Shown: positions 46,438 to 58,404, numbered from the stretch's first letter. The stretch is 64,000 bases of DNA from Nicotiana tabacum (GCF_000715075.1 NC_134087.1:130005518-130069517), one strand, 5' to 3'. Notes: generated by a model from the sequence alone, not told the origin. Numbers and translations are program-made.

Positions 46438-46797
46438 TGTCACACCTCCTTTTTCACCCGCGCTGCCCACAAAAGGGACGCAGAAGGGAGTTTATTCCAA
46501 TTAAGGGACAATCGAAACGGGGGTTATTTACTTATTTCAGAGTCGCCACTTGGGAGATTTATGGTGTCCCAAGTCACCGGTTGAATCCCGAATCGAGGAA
46601 AAGAATGACTCTGTTTAACAGTCTGCGCACCAGAAATCCAGATAAGGAATTCTGTTAACCCGGGAGAAGGTGTTAGGCATTCCCGAGTTCCGTGGTTCTA
46701 GCACGGTCGCTCAACTGTCATATTCGGCTTGATTATCTGATATAATACATGTTGAACATATGTGCGAATTTTAACTTTTAACCGCTTTTATCATTAT
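46438..46797 (-). repeat. Outer Ogre-like LTR, left segment (3' end in element sense)
   Basis: The plus strand starts TGTCACACCTCCTTTTTCAC, so in element sense the LTR ends ...GGTGTGACA here. No PBS lies outside it, so this is a 3' LTR or a solo LTR. After 360 bp it is interrupted by the inner element and resumes at 63152. Confidence 0.8.
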
Positions 46798-47163
46798 TGT
46801 CACACCTCCTTTTTCCGCGCCCGCGAGGGTACGAGGGAGTTTTTTCCAATTAAAGGACAATCGAAACGGGATTTATTTATTTATTTCAGAGTCGCCACTT
46901 GGGAGATTTAGGGTGTCCCAAGTCACCAATTTTAATCCCGAATCGAGGAAAATAATGACTCTATATTATAGTCTGCGTACCAGAAATCCGGATAAGGAAT
47001 TCTGTTAACCCGGGAGAAGGTGTTAGGCATTCCCGAGTTCCGTGGTTCTAGCACGGTCGCTCAATTGTTATATTCGGCTTATTTATCTGATTTTATACAA
47101 GTGTGAACTTATGTGCAAAATTTAAACTTTCAACCGCTTTTATCATTTAACTGTTTTTATCAA

Positions 47164-47770
47164 GAATTTGCAACGTTGTGAAAATGTATCTCGAACCACG
47201 TTACAATCAATGTACCCGTGATCGTCGACATACTTTGACTCCGTTGAGATTTGGATTTGGGTCACATCAATGCGCACCCGAGTTTAAGGAAATTGAATTA
47301 TTAAAGGCGTGCCTAACGCAACTAGCGTATTGTCATTTTGGGGAAGGCCGTAAAATTCGCTAACCGGCCTATCCCGAATTCTAAGTGTTTTAATATATAT
47401 ACATTTAGAGGGCCCCGCAACTTTGTATTTTTTATTTGTCGAGGCTCATCTCATTTTATTTTTTATTAGAATTTGCAACGTCATGGGAATGCATCTCAGA
47501 CCACGTCACAGTCAATGTACCCGTGATTAGAGACACATTTCGATTCCGTTGAGATTTGGATTTGGGTCACATAAATGTGCACCCGAGTTTAGGGAGATAA
47601 CATTATTAAAGGCGCGCCTAAAGCAACTAGCGCATTATTATTTTGGGCTAGGGCCGTAAAATTTGTTAAACGGCCCGTCCCGGAATCTAAGTATTTAATG
47701 CATATATTTTGTGAGGGCCCCGCAATCTGTCCCTTTATTTGGCGAGGCTCGTCTCATTTTATTTTTATTA
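47164..47770. repeat. Tandem duplication of about 305 bp inside the inner LTR
   Basis: Units starting GAATTTGCAACGT at 47164 and 47469 run in parallel through the motifs CTCGAACCACGT/CTCAGACCACGT and GAGGGCCCCGCAA. The 5' LTR has the same pair (about 60630 and 60935). The outer and left LTRs have one copy. Confidence 0.85.
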
Positions 47771-49040
47771 TTATTATTATTATTATTATTTTTTTTATTT
47801 TTTTTTTATATTTTTTAAAGGGATGCCATTTTTTACGCCTTTAACCATACTAAACCTTACAGCCTCTTTACAAATACAATCTCATAACTTGTCAAGATTT
47901 AATAAAAGAAGTTAAGCGAATGAGTGTTTCAGGCGTAGTAACAACAGGTACTAATACTAATTTTGTCCAAATAAACTAAGACAATGAAGGGCCGAGCGAA
48001 TCGACGTCAAACTGTGTCTTAGGACTACTAATACAACTAAATCAAATGACATCAAGTAAACAATAATAACATAACGCAGAATGAGCAAAAATGCGTACGA
48101 TGAAAACATAAGCAGAAAATTATCATACCAATTTCTATATTGCATTTTTTGAACATTCCGTAACATTTCCTCGTCTAATGCTTGAAGTTTACTAACCTGG
48201 ACAGACAGAGACAGATAGAGCCATGGACCAAACCTCAACATCGACTTCAACGAATAACCGCGACCGGGAAACCATAGAAAAGGTTATCAAAGCTCGGACG
48301 GAATAGCTCGCGCCAGAAACTCGAACACGAACGGACTAACAATGAGTCATGGCTACAACTGACTTTTCCAGGCGGTCATTTGGGCGTGGGGGAGCTGAAC
48401 GGAACAGCAGCGAGGGCCGGATTCAATGGAGGATCGTCGGACTAGTTTTTTTTTTGGTTACGACGGAGGAGAAGAAATGGCCGTGGGCTGGTGGTTTGGA
48501 TGTAGCGTCGACCGGCAGTGATGAACCCGAACCACAGCAGCAGTGGCTGCTGCTCGAACAGCGCAACAATGGTGACAGCAGTAGGGTCGACGAGCAGTAG
48601 AGCTTGTTGGCTGAGGAGGAGAGGTTGTTTGACGATGAGGGAGTGAAGCTGGGGGCAATGACGACGAAGGCGAAGCAGCAGTACTCGCCGGATTTAATGG
48701 AGGATGGAAGCGATGGTCGTTCGGACGTGAGGGAGTGGCGTCGCGACTGGTTTTTGGGTTGCGACGGGTGTGATGGAGCTGGGCATCGTTGGTGGTGGTG
48801 TTGAACTGGTTTTTTGGACGTGAGGGCAACTGGTTTGGTCGTTTTCTGGACCGGGGATGCGACGCGGGGAAGTAGGGTTCTTGTTAGGTTTTTCGTTGGG
48901 GGGGGGGGGGGGTCGGGATCCGATCAGTAGGGTTTGCTCTTTCTTCTTCTTTTGAAGAAGAAAGAGGAACAGTGGTCCCCGTCCAAATTTTTCCCAAGTC
49001 CTTTAAAAATGTGTTTTCCGTGTTTTTGTAATATAATGCC

Positions 49041-49095
49041 CATCAAAATGAGCCCCACGCGTGGTGGGGTTCGAGGCATATGTCCCCCACGCGTG
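49041..49095. repeat. Pair of short GC-rich palindromic repeats in the LTR
   Basis: CCCCACGCGTGGTGGGG occurs twice about 37 bp apart. Each can fold as CCCCAC/GTGGGG with a 5-nt loop. The other LTR has the pair at about 62518-62565, the second copy altered to GTGGCGGGG. Confidence 0.8.
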
Positions 49096-49685
49096 GTGGG
49101 GTTCCCCACGTGTCCTGGACACGGTTTATTATGGGCTAGGTCCGAAAATTAGGCCTAAAACCGGGTAGTTTGAATCCGAATATTATTCTTTTGCCCGGAC
49201 CCGAGAAATAGGAAAACGTTGCTTAACTAGTCCTATGTAAACAAAATAACTACCAAAAATAAGACTAGTATTTAAGCAGAACTATATCTTTTTAAATAAT
49301 TTTCAAGATTTAAAATAGCTACAAAATATTAATAAAACTATTTTTGTAATTTTCGTTTTTTAAATATTAAGAAAAAATATGAAGCAATATTTTTTTTGTA
49401 TTTTTCAAAGTTAAAATGACTATAAAACCTTAATAGAACTATATTTTATTTTTATTTTTTGTAATTTTTCGGAATTATATAAAGTACAAAAATAAAGTGC
49501 AATTTTTGTATTTTTCAAGTTTATGAGAGATACATAAACTAAAATTTATATATATATTTTTCAAATTTTTCTTTTTGCAACGAAATAAAGTAAAATAGTT
49601 AAAATAGCTATACTAGACCCAATTTCACATATTCACGCTAAAAATGTGAAAATTCTCGGGGAGGGTCAAAAATCACGTGCTTACA

Positions 49686-49698
49686 GCTGCCCCTCTTT
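49686..49698 (-). promoter_or_regulatory. Polypurine tract of the inner element
   Basis: On the minus strand AAAGAGGGGCAGC directly precedes the 3' LTR start TGTAAGC. It is the expected primer site for plus-strand cDNA. Confidence 0.75.
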
Positions 49699-50560
49699 GA
49701 CTGGAAACACGAAGAGTTTTCCGACAAAGAACGACTAGACGTGTTTTTGACCCGACCATTACTTGGACGGACTACACTTAAGGAAAGGGAGGGAATGTGA
49801 CCGAGCCCTGGTATCTGAGCTGCCTACATATCCTTGGTTATACAGGAATCAGGCCACGTGTAGTTCGGGAATGAGAGAGATAGTGAAGTGTACCGAGGTG
49901 AAGAGCCGATCGAGGTGCCGTTCCGTTGAGGTTCTGGTCCGCGGTCCTGTCATTACATCAAAAAATGATAACTGAAAAAGACTAACTAAACCTATCAGCT
50001 GCTAGTTACAAGAATTCCTATCTCTAAGTCTTCTGAAACTTGATCTTGAGTCTTGAATGGTGCTTCATACAGACTTTTGGATTTGAACCTTGATACTTGC
50101 TAGTTGTAGGCGCTAGTTCTTGAGCAGACCACATCTGTTCTCCACATCCGTGCTTCGGATTCATTCATTTTTTCTTTTTCTTTTTTTTTTGTTTTTGTGA
50201 CTAGCTTTTGTTGACCCTCTCAGACTGTTGACTCGCATTCTTGGGGCGAGCTTCTTGTTGCTTCTATCTTGGATTGAGTGCTGGGGACTTCTATCGTAGC
50301 CTTCTGCCTTCCATTTTCTCCGGTGCCTCGGGACATCTTTTTTCTTTTTCTTCTTAGATTCCGAACTGGGACTCATCTCGTGGGTCGTTTCGATCTATGT
50401 GGCTCGAGGTTAGACCTGCGGGAGAAAACAAACGAACGAAATTTTCTGCCCTAGTTTCACTAGGAAAATTTCGTTAATTACTCGCCAGGAAGTTCATAAG
50501 ATTGATGAAAGAGGATATGCATGCTCAGTTCAGGGTTGGAGCCCTAATACCGACTAGCTG
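49699..50560 (-). other. 3' untranslated region of the inner element
   Basis: No coding frame is supported. It carries one two-stem motif (49822-49865) and a T-rich tract (50165-50195), and leads into the telo-box array. Confidence 0.45.
49822..49865 (-). other. Two-stem RNA-like motif, copy 3 (near the 3' LTR)
   Basis: The outer stem here is CTACA/TGTAG, a compensatory change from CTACG/CGTAG in the other copies. TGATT is conserved; the inner stem is TCCT/AGGA. GGC follows the right outer strand, as in the other copies. Confidence 0.6.
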
Positions 50561-50562
50561 GG

Positions 50563-52990
50563 GAAAGGTTCAATTTAGGGTTTAAAACCCTAACGTCGAA
50601 CAAAGGAAGAATTCAGTTTAGGGTTTAAAACCCTAATGCTGACTAAGGAAAAATTCAGTTTAGGGTTTAAAACCCTAATGCTGATTGAATGAAAAAAGTT
50701 CAGTTTAGGGTTTAAAACCCCAATGCTGATTAAACGGAAAATTCGGTTTAGGTTTTAAAACCCTAATGCTGATTGCATGAAAAAAGCTCAGTTTAGAGTT
50801 TAAAACCCTAATGCTGGCTGAAAGGAAAAAGTTCAGTTTAGGGTTTAAAACCCTAATGCTGACTAAAAGGAAAATTCAGTTTAGGGTTTAAACCCTAATG
50901 CTGATAGCATGGAAAAGCTCAGTTTAGGGTTTAAAACCCTAATGCTGGTTGAAAGGAAAAAAGTTCAGTTTAGGGTTTAAAACCCTAACTCTGGCTGAAT
51001 GGAAAGAGTTCAGTTTAGGGTTTAAAACCCTAATGCTGACTAGAGGAAAGAGTTCAGTTTAGGGTTTAAAACCCTAATGCTGACTAAAAGGAAAATTCAG
51101 TTTAGGGTTTAAAACCCTAATGCTGATTGCATGAAAAAGCTCAGTTTAGAGTTTAAAACTCTAATGCTGGCTGAAAGGAAAAAGTTCAGTTTAGGGTTTA
51201 AAACCCTAATGCTGACTAAAAGGAAAATTCAGTTTAGGGTTTAAAACCCTAATGCTGATTGCATGAAAAAGCTCAGTTTAGAGTTTAAAACTCTAATGCT
51301 GGCTGAAAGGAAAAAGTTCAGTTTAGGGTTTAAAACCCCAATGCTGACTAAAAGGAAAATTCAGTTTAGGGTTTAAAACCCTAATGCTGATTGGCTGGAA
51401 AAAGCTCAGTTTAGAGTTTAAAACTCTAATGCTGGCTGAAAGGAAAAAGTTCAGTTTAGGGTTTAAAACCCTAATGCTGACTAAAAGGAAAATTCAGTTT
51501 AGGGTTTAAAACCCTAATGCTGATTGGCTGGAAAAAGCTCAGTTTAGAGTTTAAAACTCTAATGCTGGCTGAAAGGAAAAAGTTCAGTTTAGGGTTTAAA
51601 ACCCTAATGCTGACTAAAAGGAAAATTCAGTTTAGGGTTTAAAACCCTAATGCTGATTGCATGAAAAAGCTCAGTTTAGAGTTTAAAACTCTAATGCTGG
51701 CTGAAAGGAAAAAGTTAGGTTTAGGGTTTAAAACCCTAATGCTGATTAAAGGAAAAAAAGTTCAGTTTAGGGTTTAAAACCCTAATGCTGACTGCATGGA
51801 AAGCTCAGTTCAGGGTTTAAAACCCTAATGCTGGCTGAATGAAAAAAGTTCAGTTTAGGGTTTAAAACCCTAATGTTGACTAAAGGGAAAATTCAGTTTA
51901 GGATTTAAAACCCTAATGCTGACTAAAAGGAAAAGTTCAGTTTAGGGTTTAAAACCCTAATGCTGACTAAAGGAAAAATTCAGTTTAGGGTTTAAAACCC
52001 TAATGCTGATTGCATGGAAAAGCTTAGTTTAGGGTTTAAAACCCTAATGTTGGCTGAAAGGAAAAAAGTTCAATTTAGGGTTTAAAACCCTAATGCTGAT
52101 TAAAGGAAAAAATTCAGTTCAGGGTTTAAAACCCTAATGCTGATTGCATGGAAAAGCTCATTTAGGGTTTAAAACCCTAATGCTGGCTGAAAGGAAAAAA
52201 GTTCAGTTTAGGGTTTAAAACCCTAATGCTGATTAAAGGAAAAAAGTTCAGTTTAGGGTTTAAAACCCTAATGCTGACTGCATGGAAAGCTCAGTTTAGG
52301 GTTTAAAACCCTAATGCTGACTAAAGGAAAAATTCAGTTCAGGGTTTAAAACCCTAATGTTGATTGCATGGAAAAGCTCAGTTTAGGGTTTAAAACCCTA
52401 ATGCTGGCTGAAAGGAAAGAAATTCAGTTTAGGGTTTAAAACCCTAATGCTGATTACATGGAAAAGCTCAGTTTAGGGTTTAAAACCCTAATGCTGGCTG
52501 AAAGGAAAAAAGTTCAGTTTAGGGTTTAAAACCCTAATGCTGACTAAAGGAAAAATTCAGTTCAGGGTTTAAAACCCTAATGCTGATTGCATGGAAAAGC
52601 TCAGTTTAGGGTTTAAAACCCTAATGCTGGCTGAAAGGAAAAAAGTTCAGTTTAGGGTTTAAAACCCTAATGCTGACTAAAGGAAAAATTCAGTTCAGGG
52701 TTTAAAACCCTAATGCTGATTGCATGGGAAAGCTCAGTTTAGGGTTTAAAACCCTAATGCTGGCTGAAAGGAAAAAATTCAGTTTAGGGCTTAAAACCCT
52801 AATGCTGACTAAAAGGAAAATTCAGTTTAGGGTTTAAAATCCTAATGCTGATTGCATGGAAAAGCTCAGTTTAGGGTTTAAAACCCTAATGCTGGCTGAA
52901 AGGGAAAAAGTTCAGTTTAGGGTTTAAAACCCTAATGCTGATTAAAGGAAAAAAAAAAAGTTCAGTTTAGGGTTTAAAACCCTAATGCTG
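50563..52990. repeat. Tandem array of about 55 palindromic telo-box units
   Basis: Units of about 40-48 bp each contain TTTAGGGTTTAAAACCCTAA, a perfect inverted pair of the plant telo-box AAACCCTAA. TGCTGA/TGCTGG plus a variable linker (CTAAAAGGAAAATTCAG, TTGCATGGAAAAGCTCAG or GAAAGGAAAAAGTTCAG) separates them. In 51060-51720 units alternate in a higher-order repeat of about three monomers. In this zone one monomer type is TTTAGAGTTTAAAACTCTAA, with both arms changed. It lies on the 3' side of the element, where Ogre elements usually carry tandem repeats. Confidence 0.97.
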
Positions 52991-53430
52991 ACTGGCTGGG
53001 GACAAAGTTCGAGAATACTAAACGATCTTTTTTTTTTGAATTTTCTTGTTTTAGTAGAAGATAAAAGGGAGTTTCGTGGAAACTTACCTTTCGAGTGAAT
53101 TCATCATTGCCAAAGTATTTCTTGTACCCGTGTACCTTCTTCTTTGGGTGACACCTGCTTCTTGCACGGTTGTCTTGGATTATACCTGTTTCAAACTTTT
53201 CAGACAAAGAAGAATTGTTAGTTCGGAAATGACGGTCGGTTTGGTGACCTTGATCGTTCCTGTTGCTTTGTTGCGTCCTTATTTCTGTCGCGAAGTCCTG
53301 CCGTTGATTGGATTCAAATGGCGAAACTCTTTTGACTGCTCAGGCTTTGTATTTCCAGATTTTGTGATTATTTGCCTCGCAAGGCTCTCTTTTATTTTTT
53401 TTTTATTTTTTTTTTTTGGGTCCCATCTTG
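52991..53430. other. Spacer between arrays in the inner element
   Basis: Open plus-strand frames exist (from 53076) but run into low-complexity repeats and are antisense to the element. No family is recognised. Confidence 0.35.
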
Positions 53431-53800
53431 CTTGGAGATTCTCAACGGGGATTTTATTGGGGATACTCTGTGGGGATTTGTACAAAAGGAAGCTCTGTGG
53501 GGGGGAATATTTACAAAGTGGATTCTTTGTGTGGATTTTTGTACAACGGGGCATGCTGGGGATTTGTTTCAAAGCGGTTTTTCTAGGATTTGTTGGGGTA
53601 AGATCTTTGGGGAATTTTTACAAAGGGACTCGCTGGGGATGTGCTGGGGAGATTCCATTTTTTTTTAATATTGGGGAGACTCTGTGGGGGATTGTACAAG
53701 GGGAGACTCTGTGGGGATTTGTACAGAATGGACTTGCTGGGGATTTGTTGGGGCAAGCTTGCTGGAGAATTTTTACAAGGAACTCGATGGGGATGTGATC
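53430..53800. repeat. Degenerate GCTGGGGATTTGT-type repeats
   Basis: Irregular reiterations of (G/T)CTG(T/G)GGGGATTTGTACAA and GCTGGGGATTTGTT form the start of the next array. Glycine/Trp-rich ORFs over this region reflect the repeats. Confidence 0.75.
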
Positions 53801-53804
53801 TTAG

Positions 53805-54660
53805 GATTTTTGGCATCTTAGGAGAAATATTCATCAGACTAAGATTTCGATCCTACGAGAAGGTTCATCAGACTAGGTCTCTATCTTAGGAGAAAAAATT
53901 CGTCGGACTAAGATTTTGATCCTAGGAGAAGGTTCGTCAGCCTAGGTCTTGTTTTTTTTGGTATCCTAGGAGAAAGATTCGTCAGACTAGGTCTTTTCTT
54001 TTTTGGTATCTTAGGAGAAAGATTCATCGGACTAAGATTATGATCCTAGGAGAAGGTTCATCAGACTAGGTCTCTATCTTAGGAGAAAGATTCGTCGGAC
54101 TAAGATTTTGATCCTAGGAGAAGGTTCGTCAGACTAGGTCTCTATCTTAGGAGAACAATTCGTCAGACTAAGATTTTGATCCTAGGAGAAGGTTCGTCAG
54201 ACTAGGTCATTTTTTGTTTTTGGCATCTTAGGAGAAAGATTCATCAGACTAAGATTTTGATCCTAGGAGAAGGTTCATCAGACTAGGTCTCTATCTTAGG
54301 AGAAAGATTCGTCGGACTAAGATTTTGATCCTAGGAGAAGGTTCATCAGACTAGGTCTTTTATTTTTTTTGGTTATCTTAGGAGAAAGATTCATCAGACT
54401 AAGATTTTGATCCTAGGAGAAGGTTCGTCAGACTAAGTCTCTATCTTAGGAGAAAAATTCGTCGGACTAAGATTTTGATCCTAGGAGAAGGTTCATCAGA
54501 CTAGGTCATTTTTTGTTTTTGGTATCTTAGGAGAAAGATTCATCAGACTAAGATTTTGATCCTAGGAGAAGGTTCATCAGACTAGGTCTCTATCTTAGGA
54601 GAAAGATTCGTCGGACTAAGATTTTGATCCTAGGAGAAGGTTCATCGGACTAGGTCTTGT
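53805..54660. repeat. Tandem array of about 33-bp half-units (about 66 bp full unit)
   Basis: It alternates (C)TTAGGAGAAAGATTCATC(A/G), GACTAAGATTTTGAT and CCTAGGAGAAGGTTCATCAG, ACTAGGTCTCTAT. Roughly two dozen half-units are readable, some with inserted T-rich runs. CCTAGG at the unit start is a short palindrome. Confidence 0.95.
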
Positions 54661-57535
54661 TTTTTTTTATTCTTTTTTTTTAATTATTATTATTCTTTTT
54701 TTTTGCATAGCTTCTTCCTTCGAAGACTACCTCCCTTGAGAGTCGTTTTGCCTTTCCCCGAAAGGAACCGCTGAGGATACCGACTTTCCAACCTTGTGTT
54801 GGACTCCTCGCAACTGCTAGGGATAACACTGTTGGGGAATTATTTACTTACATGTTAGGGGTACTTGACTTCCAGAAAATTTTCTAAATGGAAGGAAAAT
54901 TTTCTGCCCCAGTTTGATAATATCCCTGTGCATGCATTTCTGGCATCAATGCCATTTCCCTTACCTGTTTCAAATCAGACAAAATTTGTTAGTTTAAAAC
55001 ATGGTGGTTGGTTGTGATACTCCCACTGGGATGGTTTTCCCTTTCTCCTTCCTTGTTCTACGCTCCACAGCTTGTTGGGGATGATATTAAGTGCTGGGGA
55101 CAATCCCTTTCTGCTGGGGATATCCCTCTTCTTTTGCGACATAGCTCGGAAACTGGCATTTCCCCGACCTTTTAGTCTAGTATGAATTTACCAAATCATG
55201 CTCACTGCTCTCCCTGCTCTGTTCATGGGCCTTGGCCTTGAGGTTTATAACTTTTGATAAAGGCAATGGTATCCCTCTTGACACTTGTCAACCCTTCTGT
55301 CAATTCCCTTTTTGCTAGGGATATCTTTTTGACACTGGCCTCGCGTTTGTTCCCTGTTGACTATACCACTTGGATGTACTAGTCAGATCTCATTTTGGAA
55401 AGCTGATGGCCTATTTTGAAGTCAATTCACACTTGTTCTGACCAAACAGACTCTATTGGGGATTTTTTTTATGAAGAAAAAAAAAGATAAAAGAGAACAG
55501 AATAAAGGACGAAAGGAAAAAATGACTCTTTAACAAAAGAAACTATAAATGAAAACCTTTCAAACGCAGATACCGACTCTAATGGCCATGACATGCGTAT
55601 GTGGCCTATTCTCTACCGTCAATCATCTTTCAAGATCTTCAATTGGCGATTCCCCATCTGATTCTCAATCTTATTTGACTTGTAGTGCCCGAAGGGTTTT
55701 CACTATCAGGTCTCTCTCATTTTTGGTTCTTCTCTCAGCTTTCATCGCCTTATGGTGCCTGTGAAGGTTTTCACCAATAAGACTCTCTCGTTTTATATCT
55801 CTCTCCAGCTGGGGATTTGGAGTGTTGCCGGTATGACTCTTTCTGTTGGAGATTAGAGTCCTTTCTGCTGTGGAACAGAATGTTATGTGCGCCGGTAAGA
55901 CTCTTCATTTGTCTGGCTTGGCATCTTTTGAAGACTGATCAGAAGGTCTTTCTTTGGACCGTAGTGTGGGTTTTGGATAGGCTAGAAAGAAAAGGTATAA
56001 AAGGCTCAAAAATACATTAATTTTTGGGTTATTAGTTACAACCTTCGGAATTAGATTTATTTACAACAAACGCAACCTTTGCCCCAGTTTCTTGCCTGGG
56101 GATATTTTAATTGATTTTTTTTCGTTTTCAAAACTATGACCGAGCCGTGAAGCGCCTACGTATCCTCTTTGAGGAATCAGGTCAAACGTAGTTCCCAACT
56201 CCTCTTTTCATTCCGACTTTCTTTTGTTTTTCTTTGTTATCAATTTCTTTTCTTTTCTTTTTCTCTTTTTTTTCTCTTTTTTCGTTTTGTTGTTTTCTTT
56301 CTTTCTCTTTTTTTCTTCTTTTTCGTTGCTACTGATTCCGAACGAGGGGTATGAAAGAAAATAAATAAGGCCCAAAAGGGGTTAACGAAGGATAAAGTGT
56401 TTGGGTAGCAGAACAAAATGCCTTCGTCATTCCAGTCTTCAAAACATGCCAAGTGCGAACAACACAATCAAACAATAGATTTATAGTCTCTTCCGATGGT
56501 GCTGGACTTGACAATTATATTCAACATATGTTTGTTCATTTGTCACTTCTAAGCACCGTTGGGCGACACTCTCATTATCATGACCGACCCTCATGCCAAT
56601 TTGGCGAATCTTGCTTTTAACGGTTTTCTTTGTGCTTAACTTGCCCCAGTTCCACATGACTCGAGCTCTGAATAATCTCAAACCGTCCTTATTTTCTTTA
56701 AATGGTCTGATTGCCTTTCCAGGGTTTTATGATTAACTTTAAAGACTAGGCCCAAAGTGTGTGTGCATGTCATGTCCCTAGAATCGGCATTGAATGAAAT
56801 GATAAAAGGACTTAAACAAAAGACGACTGGAACTAACAAAAGACCGACTTTGTATTAGACTACCGGCGAAATGGTTTGAATAATAAAACAAACAAAACAA
56901 CCAGAATAAAATCCTAACACAAACTGGACAAAATTTAAACAAACTGCTATGACAAAATGGAAAGATAAGAAGGTTTGACACAGGACAAAATCCAAATTAC
57001 AACCTTAATAATCCGGACAACAGAAATGACAACAAAATAAGCCACTACAAGCTTCTCTCTTGCTAACCAAGGAACGGAGCGTCCTCCCACTTTATCAAAC
57101 TTGGCATCTTAGCCACTGAGCTTTGCATTAGTATTGTCAAGACCATTGCCAACTTCAATATCATTACCCTTAGTCAACAAGTCCCCAATAGGACTGGAAT
57201 GCTTCTATCATCAGGCCTGATCCCCGCAGAGTGTGCATCATGAGGTGCAAGTAAAGGATTCCGGGTGTCATTGTCCGGCTTACCACAAACCAACCACCTT
57301 AACTTATTTGCAAAACAAACAGGTTAGAATGGACTCAGTAAAGTCGGTCCTCATTATTGACAACATCTTTTTCTTTTCTTTTTTTTTCGATGTTTTTTTT
57401 CTACTCTTTCTCTTTTAGTTTTTTTTCATTGTTTTTTCCCTTTTTTTTTTCCTTTTTTTTCTTTTCTTTCTCTTTTCTTTTTTTCATTTTGCTTTTTTTC
57501 ATTTTTATTTTTTTGTTGTGGTCGAATCTTATGGA
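54661..57535 (-). other. Inner element interior without recognisable pol
   Basis: This is where gag-pol would be expected. I found no RT, integrase, protease or zinc-knuckle motif on either strand. It holds T-rich tracts (56220-56320, 57360-57530), GCTGGGGA words (55060-55130) and two-stem motif copies at 56154 and 57540. Confidence 0.5.
56154..56193 (-). other. Two-stem RNA-like motif, copy 4
   Basis: In sense: outer stem CTACGT/ACGTAG, conserved TGATT, inner stem CCTC/GAGG with AAA loop, AT, then GGCGC. Confidence 0.6.
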
Positions 57536-57539
57536 GATT

Positions 57540-57582
57540 GCCTACGTATCATGACCCCGCATGAATCAGACTTTGCGTAGTT
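57540..57582 (-). other. Two-stem RNA-like motif, copy 5
   Basis: In sense: outer stem CTACG/CGTAG, conserved TGATT, inner stem CATG/CATG with CGGGGT loop, AT, then GGCAA. Confidence 0.6.
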
Positions 57583-58163
57583 CGGACCAATAAAAGATAA
57601 ACAATAATGAACATTTTTTCTTTTCACTTTCATATTAAAACAAACTGGGTTTCAAAGGTTTAAAGATGACCTACAAACTTGAAAATCAAATAACCCATAT
57701 ACTTTAATCAAGAGATTTATAAACTCAAAAACAAAAGGCTAACTCCCTTTCTCTGTTCGACAAATGCAACCAAATAGTTATTTTTGCAAATGTGGCCCCT
57801 TCCGAATTTCACATGAATTTTGAGGCCGGGGAGGATTATTTTATGACACTTTACAAACTTGTCCATTCTTTTACGAAAATAGCCTTTCGACCACTGAAAG
57901 ATACTCTAAGGCTATTTCGGCAAGAACGGTTTAAGACGCGGCCGAAACTGGCTCGGCTTATTTTATTTTTTCATATTTGTTTTTTGACTAAACATCCAAA
58001 TGGCATTCACCCGACCGTTGACTCTTTGTTTCTTTTTTCAAATTATGATAAAAACTTGGTGTTGCAAAACACGGCCCTTCAGCGTCTCGGGGACGAAGCT
58101 TTCTTAAGGCTGTGTGGGTCCATATCTCAAAATGACCCAAAGGTGGTTGTTTATGCCAAGTCA

Positions 58164-58404
58164 GCCTTCCGGCGTCCCTTTCGGGAACATTTGGCTATTT
58201 ATGACAAAACAGCATCACCTGACTTATTTATAACTATTTTTTTCATAGTTTTTCAAATTAGAAAAGTCAATATTGCAAACACGGCCTTTCAACGTCTCGG
58301 GGACGAAGATTTTTAGGCTGTGGGGGTCAACTGGACCAAGTCTTAAAAATGACCCAAAAGTGGCTGTTTATGCAAAGTCAGCCTTCCGGCGTCCCTTTCG
58401 AGAA
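58164..58404 (-). promoter_or_regulatory. Two further double GNRA-hairpin units (58164-58187 and 58381-58404)
   Basis: The first is identical to 2716-2739. The second changes TTCCCGAAAGGGA to TTCTCGAAAGGGA, turning a C-G pair into U-G and so keeping the stem. The GCC-GGAA-GGC hairpin is unchanged in all three. Confidence 0.5.

Larger units (their letters stand above)
46798..49685 (-). repeat. 3' LTR of the inner Ogre-like element (2,888 bp)
   Basis: In sense it begins TGTAAGCACGTGATTTTTG and ends GGAGGTGTGACA. It contains an internal tandem duplication of about 305 bp (units from about 47164 and 47469), a (TTA)n tract, a poly-G run (about 48898-48912) and two close copies of CCCCACGCGTGGTGGGG. 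Ser/Pro/Gln-rich open frames around 48350-48830 reflect composition and are not called as genes. Confidence 0.9.

Noticed and set aside
50563..52990. Interstitial or terminal telomere tract
   Set aside because: TTTAGGG occurs once per 40-48 bp monomer, always as half of a palindrome with non-telomeric linkers, and the array is inside an LTR element.
53076..53889. Plus-strand Gly/Trp/Phe-rich ORFs
   Set aside because: They run into GGGGATTTGT-type repeats and are antisense to the element. No domain is recognisable.
50563..54660. CRISPR-like repeat-spacer array
   Set aside because: The organism is a plant. The linkers are a few related sequences, not unique spacers, and no cas genes exist.
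57792..58316. 174-codon plus-strand ORF
   Set aside because: It is antisense to the element and spans a duplicated untranslated leader segment, so its internal repeat is a DNA duplication.
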